Shown here: positions 1-5,913 of the stretch, in pieces
How the letters are laid out: each line of letters starts with the position of its first letter
Position numbering within the stretch: the first letter of the stretch is position 1
Assembly: GCA_964630025.1 (NCBI GenBank)
Contig: CAZVRG010000044.1
Location: 1 to 6,013 of the forward strand
Source: VMFP01 sp964630025
GTDB lineage: Bacteria; Patescibacteriota; Andersenbacteria; UBA10190; CAIZMI01
Length of the DNA stretch: 6,013 nt
Direction of reading: 5' to 3'
Translations under genes and position numbers: made by a program
Notes under the pieces: model-generated
The model's database searches: none
Seen by the model: only the letters and a program-made list of their open reading frames with translations
Told to the model about the DNA's origin: nothing

Positions 1-1256
1 CAACAGCAAAGCGTGTTGCTGTGGGTGTTTACCGACTCCTTGAGCTTGATGGAAAGCGTCGCGAGCTTCAGCGCGAGAAAGACGCGTGGGGGCAAAAGAA
101 AAATGAAAGCGCAAAATCATTTTCGAAAGAACACGACGCGCGCGATGAGGGCCGCGCCATCAAGGAGCGGCTCGCTGAACTGGAAACGGCATTTCGTGCG
201 GTTGATGGGGAGCTGCATACGCTTCTCGGTCGTGTTCCAAACATTCCAAGCCAAGACACGCCCGAGGGAGCGGATGCGTCGCAGAACCAGACTCTCCGCA
301 CCGTGGGTGAGCCGCCGCAGTTTTCGTTCACGCCGAAAGAGCACTGGGAACTTGGCGAGCCGCTTGGATTGGACAGCACGCGTGCCGCACAGGTGTCTGG
401 CTCGCGCTTTGTGTATCTCAAAGGCGACCTCGCGCTTCTGGAATTCGCGCTGATCACTCACGCATTTTCGGTTCTCACCAACAGCACAATCCTCGAAGAC
501 ATTCGGACGCGCGCCAACCTCTCCGTCCTTGGTTCGCCATTCACTCCCGTCGTTCCTCCAGCACTCATCAAACCCGACGTGTTTGAACGCATGGCGCGTC
601 TCGACCCCCGTGAGGAGCGCTACCACATCGAACGGGATGATCTCTTTCTCGTCGGCAGTGCAGAGCATACGCTCGGGCCGCTCCACATGGACGAAACGCT
701 TCCTGAAGAGGCGCTCCCGCGCCGGTATGTCGGTTTTTCTTCCGCGTTCCGGCGTGAGGCTGGGTCACACGGAAAAGACGTGCACGGCATGTTGCGCGTG
801 CATCAATTCGACAAAGTCGAAATGGAATCGTTTACCGTGGCCGAGCAGGCAATTGCCGAGCAGGAATTCTTTGTTGCCATTCAAGAGCATATGATGCAAT
901 CTCTTGAACTCCCGTACCGCGTCGTACTGCTTTGCATGGGCGAGATGGGCGGACCGGATGCGCGCCAAATTGACATCGAAACATGGTTTCCCGGCCAAGA
1001 CCGTTACCGCGAGACGCATTCGGCAGACTATATGAGTGACTATCAAGCACGCCGCTTGCGAACCAAAGTGCGCCGCGCATCCGGCGCGACCGAGTTTGTA
1101 CACATGAATGACGCAACGGCGTTCGCCATTGGGAGAACCATCGCAGCGCTGCTCGAAGTGCACCAGCAGCAGGATGGAACGGTCCGCATTCCCGCAGCGC
1201 TTCAGCCGTACATGGGAGGCCGCACAACATTCCAACCGCTCGACGCGTGGCGGTAG
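1..1256 (+). CDS. serS: Seryl-tRNA synthetase (5'-truncated by window edge)
   Basis: Cytoplasmic class II aminoacyl-tRNA synthetase that activates serine with ATP and charges tRNA-Ser. The frame is open to the window edge (TAKRVAV before the GTG at 21), so that GTG is internal and a short N-terminal piece is missing; 417 codons are visible, against roughly 420-430 for the family. Counting from the codon at 21: residues 5-70 form the charged coiled-coil arm (LLELDGKRRELQ) that grips the tRNA long arm; motif 1 ends near PVVPP (176-180); SAE (213-215) sits where most bacteria have TAE; motif 2 is FRREAGSHGKDVHGMLRVHQ (243-262) followed by FDKVE; motif 3 is GRT (371-373) with downstream QQQDG and RIPAALQPYMGG. 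The segment before motif 3 is HMNDATAFA, where many bacteria have HTLNGSGLA. The family call is certain. The gene ends 9 bp before the next gene and probably shares its transcript. Confidence 0.97.
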   Translation, partial: TAKRVAVGVYRLLELDGKRRELQREKDAWGQKKNESAKSFSKEHDARDEGRAIKERLAELETAFRAVDGELHTLLGRVPNIPSQDTPEGADASQNQTLRTVGEPPQFSFTPKEHWELGEPLGLDSTRAAQVSGSRFVYLKGDLALLEFALITHAFSVLTNSTILEDIRTRANLSVLGSPFTPVVPPALIKPDVFERMARLDPREERYHIERDDLFLVGSAEHTLGPLHMDETLPEEALPRRYVGFSSAFRREAGSHGKDVHGMLRVHQFDKVEMESFTVAEQAIAEQEFFVAIQEHMMQSLELPYRVVLLCMGEMGGPDARQIDIETWFPGQDRYRETHSADYMSDYQARRLRTKVRRASGATEFVHMNDATAFAIGRTIAALLEVHQQQDGTVRIPAALQPYMGGRTTFQPLDAWR

Positions 1257-1265
1257 TATGAGCTC

Positions 1266-2141
1266 ATGGACGATATTCGACGCCCGCAGACGGGTGGCTC
1301 TGCGCTGCCCGTGCGAAAGGCGGGGTCCGCACTCCCGGAACGCGTACGCGCATCGCGATCGGCCACGGCACGACGGGCGCTGATATCCTGGAAGCGCGCG
1401 GTCCCGCTCATCGCAATGGTCGGCATCGCGGCAATTGCGAGTGCGGCATTTCTCGCGCCGCAATTTCACGTGCAGCGCATCCGCGTTGAGGGAGGAAACG
1501 GGCTCTTGCGGACAGAGACGGAATCGCATGCACGCGCCTTTGTGGAACGTACCGCGGTGTTTGCCGGAGCGCCGCGTCTTTTTCTCGTCGCGCGCGACCG
1601 CCTTGCGCAGTCACTCCGCGACGAACTTCCCGAGCTGGCCACGGTGCAAATCTTGCGGCGGCTTCCCGGCACGCTCGAGCTGTATGTGCAAGAGAAAGTC
1701 GCCGTTGCCTTCCTTGAAACCGATGGCAGAATGTTCTCTCTCGGAAACGACGGACGGGTCATTACCGAAGTATCGCCCGAAGACGCGCGCCGCGCGCAAC
1801 TCCCAAAAGTGCGTGATGTGCATACGGCGAGCGCCGTGCGCCCGGGCGACGTGGTCCTCAACCCGTCGGTGCTGCAGCTTCTCCATGAGGTGATCGTGAA
1901 ACTCCCGGAGCAATTCTCCGTGTCCGTGGATGCGCTGATCATCCCCGCAATCGGGAGCGAGGAAATCCATGTGCAGACAAGCGGCAGCTGGAGTGTGCTG
2001 TTTGACGCCCGCCGCCCGCTCGCCGAGCAACTTGCCGCACTCGAAAAAGTCGTGACAGAAGAGCTGAATGCTGCTACACTGCAACGCCTTGAATATATCG
2101 ACCTTCGCATCCCGGGACGCGTGTTTTACCGCATAAAATGA
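1266..2141 (+). CDS. ftsQ: FtsQ/DivIB-like cell-division protein
   Basis: Likely a bitopic membrane protein of the divisome, which in the FtsQ/DivIB family links FtsL/FtsB to septal wall synthesis. Visible in the 291 residues: a basic, Arg-rich cytoplasmic tail (1-44) with a small internal repeat (GSALP at 11-15 and 20-24); one hydrophobic segment (about 45-64, VPLIAMVGIAAIASAAFLAP); then an extracytoplasmic POTRA-like region starting FHVQRIRVEG (67-76). The FtsQ-type pattern VQILRRLPGTLELYVQEKVAVA (from 127), followed by GNDGRVI (160-166), is the strongest family sign, and the C-terminus LEYIDLRIPGRVFYRIK (275-291) matches the usual ending of the FtsQ beta domain. The ATG at 1266 lies 9 bp after the serS stop with only a weak Shine-Dalgarno match, so coupling to serS translation is likely. 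The stop TGA overlaps the next start. Overall similarity is low, as is normal for FtsQ. Confidence 0.82.
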   Translation: MDDIRRPQTGGSALPVRKAGSALPERVRASRSATARRALISWKRAVPLIAMVGIAAIASAAFLAPQFHVQRIRVEGGNGLLRTETESHARAFVERTAVFAGAPRLFLVARDRLAQSLRDELPELATVQILRRLPGTLELYVQEKVAVAFLETDGRMFSLGNDGRVITEVSPEDARRAQLPKVRDVHTASAVRPGDVVLNPSVLQLLHEVIVKLPEQFSVSVDALIIPAIGSEEIHVQTSGSWSVLFDARRPLAEQLAALEKVVTEELNAATLQRLEYIDLRIPGRVFYRIK

Positions 2142-3742
2142 TTCTCCTTCTGCACATCTTGTGGGGGATTCGCATGCTTCGGGCGGCGTCGCACCATTTC
2201 GCACTGTGGCAGGTGAAAGAATTTCGGTGGGATCGCGTGCGAGCCCACCTTCAGCTTCCGTCTGCGCGTGCGCATCTCTTCTCCCCGCTTCTTCTTGTGA
2301 AGTGGGCGCTGCTGGGGTGGTGGCTTGTCCAGCCTGCAGCCAGCCACACCCTGCTCGCCTTCATGGCGGTAAGCATCATGTATGTCGGTGAGGCTGTGTG
2401 GTTTGGACGAGAACTGCGTGCGCACGGTGTCCGCAGACCGCGCGTGTCCCCGCGCATTGGTGTCCTGGTGAGCATTGTGGCGGTGTTCATGCTTTCTCTG
2501 CTCATTGTTGGTCACCGCGCAGGATGGCCGTGGATAGTCACTCTTCTCCTTGCCGACCGACTTCTTCCGCTGCTGATCCCGCTCGCAGTACTCATAACCG
2601 TACCGGCACGACTATGGAATCACACACAAACGATTGCGCGTGCAGCCCAACGACTAGGCGCCGCTCCGCGCCTCCAGCGCGTCGGCATTACGGGAAGCAT
2701 GGGAAAATCCAGCACAAAAGAATTCCTGGCAGTTCTTGCGGGAGGATCATTCCGCGTGTTGAAAACACCAACGAATATCAATACGGACGTTGGCATTGCA
2801 CAAACGATCCTTCGCGGACTTCGCGATGAGCACACCCTCTTGATTAGCGAAATGGGCGCATACCGCCATGGAGAAATCGCCCGTGCCGCGCGTCTTGTCC
2901 AGCCGCGCATCGGCATGATTACTGCCGTGCGAGATCAGCATCGTGCGCTGTTCGGAACACCAGAAGACCTCGCCATGGCAAAGGGAGAACTCCTCCGCGC
3001 GCTTCCGCCGTCTGGTATAGCCATTGTGAACGGCGACGACCCAACATGCGTGCGTCTCGCACAACACACCCCGGCAGCGCGCATCATGCGTTATGGACTC
3101 ACGGAAGACAACGAGGTACACGGCGTCGTGCAATCGGTACACCGTGATCACTTTGTCTTGCGCATCCAGAGCGGGAAGGGAACATACACGGTGACCATTC
3201 CACTCACAGGAAAACACCACGCCAGCAATGTGCTTGCGGCATGGGCAGCGGGCGAAGCGCTCAATATCCCTCCAGAGACGCTTGCGGAGCGTACACGCCT
3301 TCTGCGTCCGCTGCCGCGCACGATGGAACCCATCAACGGGCCGCGAGGAACATTCATTGTTGATGACAGCTATAGCGCAAACCCAGACGGCGTTATCGCC
3401 GCGCTTGAGTATCTGCCGTTTGCACAGGCAAAAAAAACGATCGTTGTTCTTGCAACGATGATTGAGTTGGGGCCGGCATCCGAAGAGGCGCATCGGCGCG
3501 TTGGAGATGTTTTGCAACGCATCCAGCCAACACTGACCGTTGTTGTGGGCCACGATTTTACCGACGCACTCCTCTCGCCGCCTGCGGCCGAGGGCGCCCC
3601 CACATCACAGATCGTCATAGAACCGGACGCCGAGCGTGCATGGGCGCTGATACACCCGCATCTTGGACCAGACACGCTCGTCTTGCTGGAGGGGCGCATT
3701 CCGGAAGCGCTCCGAAAGAAATGTGTGTCATCTTCTCCATGA
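2138..3742 (+). CDS. Membrane-anchored MurF-like Mur ligase
   Basis: ATP-dependent amide ligase of the Mur family, closest in motifs to MurF, which joins D-Ala-D-Ala to UDP-MurNAc-tripeptide. Of 534 residues, about the first 165 are not the usual UDP-substrate-binding domain but a membrane region with roughly four hydrophobic segments (about 48-66, 71-89, 107-125, 129-157). The central ATPase domain follows: P-loop GITGSMGKSST (183-193, K190), TPTNINTDVGIAQT (210-223), EMGAYRHGE (238-246), and AKGE with K282, the position of the carbamylated Lys in Mur ligases. Later come VNGDDPT (297-303), GKHHASNVLAAWAAGE (358-373), DDSYSANPD (409-417; MurF usually has DDSYNANP) and ATMIELG (439-445). The C-terminal domain is short and ends LLEGR (516-520), where MurF normally has a KGS-type motif. 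The start ATG overlaps the upstream stop (ATGA). The family call is firm; the exact substrate is open, since the domain that recognises UDP-MurNAc-peptide is not visible. Confidence 0.88.
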   Translation: MILLLHILWGIRMLRAASHHFALWQVKEFRWDRVRAHLQLPSARAHLFSPLLLVKWALLGWWLVQPAASHTLLAFMAVSIMYVGEAVWFGRELRAHGVRRPRVSPRIGVLVSIVAVFMLSLLIVGHRAGWPWIVTLLLADRLLPLLIPLAVLITVPARLWNHTQTIARAAQRLGAAPRLQRVGITGSMGKSSTKEFLAVLAGGSFRVLKTPTNINTDVGIAQTILRGLRDEHTLLISEMGAYRHGEIARAARLVQPRIGMITAVRDQHRALFGTPEDLAMAKGELLRALPPSGIAIVNGDDPTCVRLAQHTPAARIMRYGLTEDNEVHGVVQSVHRDHFVLRIQSGKGTYTVTIPLTGKHHASNVLAAWAAGEALNIPPETLAERTRLLRPLPRTMEPINGPRGTFIVDDSYSANPDGVIAALEYLPFAQAKKTIVVLATMIELGPASEEAHRRVGDVLQRIQPTLTVVVGHDFTDALLSPPAAEGAPTSQIVIEPDAERAWALIHPHLGPDTLVLLEGRIPEALRKKCVSSSP

Positions 3743-4989
3743 GTCCCATCCATAGTTCTCTTGCGCCAACCGTATTCCGACGGGATATGGCACTTGCTGC
3801 GCGGCTTCTGGCACAACCGGCTCTATGGCAGCATGGCGACGAACGCGATCGTCTTGAACACGCACTACGGACGCACGTGCACGAAGCGTCTGTGATCACG
3901 CTCGACAGCGGACGAAACGCGCTGCGCGTACTCTTGGAAAGCCTGGATCTACAACCGGATGATCGTGTCTTCCTCCAAGCGTATACCTGCGTCTCTGTGC
4001 CCGGACCCGTGCTCTGGGCGGGCGCGACTCCGGTGTATGTCGACATCAACCCAGACACGTTCACCATGGATCCGGACGATCTTCGCGCGAAATTACGCAG
4101 CCTGCCGCCGGGAAGCCGGCCGCGCGCGTTGATTATCCAGCATACGTTTGGACTTCCGGCGGATATTGATGAGCTCTGCGCAATTGCGCGGGAACACGAT
4201 CTCTTTGTGATCGAAGACTGCGCGCACGCGCTCGGCGCCACCTATCATGGACAGCCCGTCGGGACATTCGGCGATGCAGCAATTCTCTCGTTTGGAAGAG
4301 ATAAAGTGATTTCGTCTGTGTTTGGCGGAGCGATTGTTGTGCGTGACCGTGCCGTTGCGGAACGGATACATGATCGAATACAGCACCTTTCCGTCCCGCC
4401 GCGTTCCTGGATTGCGCAGCAACTTCTCCATCCGCTGCTCGCATCGGCCGCACGGGAAACGTATTGGGTGGGTGGCCGCTACGCGCTCCGTGGACTGCAA
4501 GCGGCTCGCATTCTTTCCAAGGCCATTATTCCGGAGGAAAAGCACGGCAAGCCGCCTGCGCTCACACCGCATCGTCTTCCGAATGCGCTTGCTGCACTCG
4601 CGCATGCGCAAGTTCTTCGCCTCGATGCGTTTCGTGAGCACCGAACCGCACTGGCCGGACACTATCGCGAAACACTGCAGGACATTTCGACAATTCGACT
4701 ACCCGTTGTTCCGTCAGACCGCACTCATGCGTGGCTGCGCATGACGATTCGCGTGCCGAAGCCCGCAACGCTTCATCGTGCCGCCCGGACAGCGGGCATC
4801 ATTCTCGGCGACTGGTACGATACAGTTGTTGCGCCGCGCGATACGGATCTTCAGTCTGTGCACTATCGCTCCGGATTATGCCCACGCGCAGAAGAAGCTG
4901 CACATACGTCTCTGAACCTCCCCACATCGCCGATCATCGGCATCCCGGAAGCGGATCGGATTCTGCGCTGCATTCGCGACGCCATCTAG
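3739..4989 (+). CDS. DegT/DnrJ/EryC1/StrS-family PLP aminotransferase
   Basis: Cytosolic fold-type I PLP enzyme. Family members mostly move an amino group from glutamate or glutamine to a nucleotide-linked keto-sugar used in envelope glycans. The ATG at 3739 overlaps the previous TGA (ATGA) and gives 416 aa, a common family length; the in-frame ATGs at 3640 and 3721 would run back into the ligase gene. Visible motifs: SGRNAL (57-62, the SGTxAL position that holds the PLP phosphate), AYTCVSVPGPVLWAGATPVY (81-100), TFGLPADID (136-144), IEDCAHALGA (158-167; D160 contacts the pyridine nitrogen), and SFGRDK (184-189), where K189 is the predicted Schiff-base lysine, followed by FGGAIV (195-200). 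Residues 215-275 form a less conserved insert-like stretch with possible amphipathic helices. Translational coupling to the ligase suggests a shared pathway. The substrate cannot be read from the sequence. Confidence 0.93.
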   Translation: MSPIHSSLAPTVFRRDMALAARLLAQPALWQHGDERDRLEHALRTHVHEASVITLDSGRNALRVLLESLDLQPDDRVFLQAYTCVSVPGPVLWAGATPVYVDINPDTFTMDPDDLRAKLRSLPPGSRPRALIIQHTFGLPADIDELCAIAREHDLFVIEDCAHALGATYHGQPVGTFGDAAILSFGRDKVISSVFGGAIVVRDRAVAERIHDRIQHLSVPPRSWIAQQLLHPLLASAARETYWVGGRYALRGLQAARILSKAIIPEEKHGKPPALTPHRLPNALAALAHAQVLRLDAFREHRTALAGHYRETLQDISTIRLPVVPSDRTHAWLRMTIRVPKPATLHRAARTAGIILGDWYDTVVAPRDTDLQSVHYRSGLCPRAEEAAHTSLNLPTSPIIGIPEADRILRCIRDAI

Positions 4990-4992
4990 CGT

Positions 4993-5032
4993 TCGTTCCA
5001 TGCCTTGACGGAGGCGTCAAAACATGGAAGGA
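4993..5032. promoter_or_regulatory. Strong intergenic dyad (hairpin or operator) after the aminotransferase gene
   Basis: An inverted repeat centred between 5012 and 5013, starting 6 nt after the aminotransferase stop. The outer arms are TTCCATG (4996-5002) and CATGGAA (5023-5029), the inner arms TTGACG (5005-5010) and CGTCAA (5015-5020), with a 2x2 mismatch (CC/AA) between them and a GAGG loop (5011-5014). Two more pairs (4993-4994 with 5031-5032) lie beyond a G-G mismatch. All arms share one centre, so this is a single 13-pair stem. No U-run follows it on either strand, so it is not a classic rho-independent terminator. It may stabilise the 3' end of the upstream transcript, end it by another route, or be a protein-binding operator for the 178-aa gene. 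Confidence 0.6.
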
Positions 5033-5067
5033 TGATCGCACTTCCGTTCCCGCGTTCTTTCCCACCT

Positions 5068-5074
5068 ACGGAGC
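5068..5074 (+). promoter_or_regulatory. Ribosome binding site of the 178-aa gene
   Basis: ACGGAGC contains a GGAG core at 5070-5073, 7 nt before the ATG at 5081. It is the clearest Shine-Dalgarno match at any start in the window and supports that ATG. It also suggests that this gene is translated on its own, unlike the ATGA-coupled genes upstream. Confidence 0.7.
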
Positions 5075-5080
5075 CGATGC

Positions 5081-5617
5081 ATGCCAGACCGTCTTTTCCG
5101 GTATTTTCAATTGCACCAGTTGCAGGCGCATCATGATGTGATCGAGCGGAGCCGAGACGCATGTGCCATCCTCGACCGAAACGTATTTCGTAATGCCCGG
5201 ATTCTTGGACCTGCGCCCGCGCATATGGCCGATCTCCTGCCGCGAGGGTTATTCCTCTGCTGGCGGAATGCCGTGCCGCTCTCCGATACGGATGCAGAGG
5301 AGTTTTTCGAGATCATGAACTCGCTCAACTTTCCGGAGGGACGAGAAGAGGAATGGCACAAGAAATTCGTTTCGATTGGGGATGCGATCGAGGCCACTCC
5401 CGATTACCGGATACTGCGACCGCGTGGATTTGCCGGGTTCGTGGACCGGTGTGTACCGCATATCGAGGGGCGCATCACCTTCGTCGGCGCAATCAGCGTG
5501 TACGAAGATGCCCACACGCGAGACGCAGTGACACTCGTTTCGTGGCATCCGCGTCTTACGCGCGAACTCGTGACTGCAATTTTTGTGACCGGTATACCAA
5601 TGCCGTCACAGGAATAG
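5081..5617 (+). CDS. Hypothetical 178-aa soluble protein
   Basis: I do not recognise a family. The predicted product has no signal peptide and no convincing membrane segment. The N-terminal 40 residues are rich in His, Arg and Gln (FRYFQLHQLQAHHDV, 6-20) and look helical; the middle (67-105) is acidic (DTDAEEFFEIMN, then EGREEEW); the C-terminal part (115-172) alternates hydrophobic strands such as RITFVGAISVY (131-141) and AVTLVSWH (149-156), consistent with a small alpha/beta domain. There are three cysteines (27, 60, 124), with no clustered metal motif. Support for a real gene: a good ribosome binding site, an uninterrupted frame that fills the space, codon use with GC-rich third positions like its neighbours, and a strong terminator 13 nt after the stop. 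It lies 91 bp beyond the envelope cluster behind a dyad and probably forms its own transcription unit. Confidence 0.8.
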   Translation: MPDRLFRYFQLHQLQAHHDVIERSRDACAILDRNVFRNARILGPAPAHMADLLPRGLFLCWRNAVPLSDTDAEEFFEIMNSLNFPEGREEEWHKKFVSIGDAIEATPDYRILRPRGFAGFVDRCVPHIEGRITFVGAISVYEDAHTRDAVTLVSWHPRLTRELVTAIFVTGIPMPSQE

Positions 5618-5629
5618 AAGCCAACCGCC

Positions 5630-5658
5630 ATCCCCACAGCATGCGTGGGGATTTTTTC
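5630..5658 (+). terminator. Rho-independent terminator after the 178-aa gene
   Basis: The stem ATCCCCAC (5630-5637) pairs with GTGGGGAT (5645-5652) around a 7-nt loop (AGCATGC), and six T's run from 5652 to 5657. It starts 13 nt after the stop codon at 5615-5617. This is a textbook intrinsic terminator for plus-strand transcription. Confidence 0.92.
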
Positions 5659-5861
5659 TGCCAGTAACTCCTCACTGACCAGAAAGAAGGGACGCCCACG
5701 GAGAGATGCCCCGAGCGGCTTGAGCGACCGAGCGGGCATGGCGTCCCGCCTATGGCGGGACGAGCGAGGGAGCGTTGCCCGAGCGAGCCACGCTGGGGCG
5801 AGCGAGGAAAGCGAGGGGCGCTCTCCGTGGGCGCTTTCCCGTCGGTGAGGAGGTACGGGCA
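5659..5861. repeat. About 200-nt imperfect inverted-repeat element with internal hairpin arms
   Basis: The two ends are complementary in register: TGCC (5659-5662) with GGCA (5858-5861); GTA (5664-5666) with TAC (5854-5856); CTCCTCACTGAC (5668-5679) with GTCGGTGAGGAG (5841-5852, one G-T pair); GAAAG (5682-5686) with CTTTC (5834-5838); CGCCCACGGAGAG (5693-5705) with CTCTCCGTGGGCG (5821-5833, perfect). That makes about 37 pairs with small mismatches and one 6-nt bulge (5687-5692). Inside are three further hairpins: 5706-5739 (ATGCCC/GGGCAT), 5742-5762 (CGTCCCGCC/GGCGGGACG with loop TAT) and 5775-5801 (TTGCCC/GGGCGA plus AGCG/CGCT). Seven GAGCG copies lie at 5713-5804. No convincing gene occupies it. 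It could be a MITE- or REP-like mobile repeat or a structured RNA; I see no target-site duplication and cannot count genome copies. Confidence 0.7.
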
Positions 5862-5904
5862 AGAAACAACCGGCCGCATCAACATGCGCCGGCTGTTCTC
5901 TTGC
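5859..5904 (-). terminator. Probable terminator of the convergent minus-strand gene
   Basis: A GC-rich hairpin begins about 9 nt beyond the minus-strand stop codon (5914-5916). The main stem is CCGGC (5870-5874) with GCCGG (5888-5892), with an inner GCAT (5876-5879) and ATGC (5884-5887) around loop CAAC. AACA (5865-5868) pairs with TGTT (5894-5897), and GCAAGA (5859-5864) with TCTTGC (5899-5904). On the minus strand the core stem is followed by TTGTTTCTT, a reasonable U-rich tail. On the plus strand the tail TGTTCTCTT is weaker, though some two-way activity is possible. Bases 5859-5866 can pair instead with the left end of the adjacent element. Confidence 0.68.
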
Positions 5905-5913
5905 TCCGAAACG

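Noticed and set aside
21..23. GTG at 21 as the serS start
   Set aside because: The frame is open back to base 3 with SerRS-like sequence, and the enzyme would lack the usual start of its N-terminal arm; the gene is cut by the window edge.
765..1529. 254-aa minus-strand reading frame
   Set aside because: It is antisense to the conserved SerRS catalytic core and the start of ftsQ; it is Cys- and Arg-rich with no family pattern, typical of a GC-rich shadow frame.
2747..3553. 268-aa minus-strand reading frame
   Set aside because: It lies wholly antisense to the ligase ATPase domain and has shadow-like composition.
3640..3738. Longer N-terminus for the aminotransferase starting at 3640 or 3721
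   Set aside because: It would overlap the ligase gene by up to about 100 bp and adds no family-like sequence. The ATGA overlap at 3739 matches the upstream junction and gives a normal family length.
5005..5036. Sigma-70-type promoter with TTGACG as the -35 box
   Set aside because: At 17-nt spacing the -10 is AAGGAT (3 of 6 matches); the better GATGAT needs a 20-nt spacer. The TTGACG is explained by the dyad, so I did not list a promoter.
5032..5136. 34-aa plus-strand frame overlapping the start of the 178-aa gene
   Set aside because: It lacks a well-spaced ribosome binding site and overlaps a better-supported gene in another frame.
5804..5819. RNase P RNA-like word GAGGAAAG
   Set aside because: Only the short word matches. 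The expected partner motif and overall length of RNase P RNA are absent, and it lies at the wrong end of the element.
5645..5848. 67-aa plus-strand reading frame inside the repeat element
   Set aside because: Its residues simply translate the GAGCG repeats and hairpin arms, it starts inside the terminator stem, and it has no ribosome binding site.
5404..5885. Minus-strand reading frames of 152 and 109 aa running across the element
   Set aside because: They cross two terminators and the structured element and lie antisense to the 178-aa gene; there is no family-like sequence.
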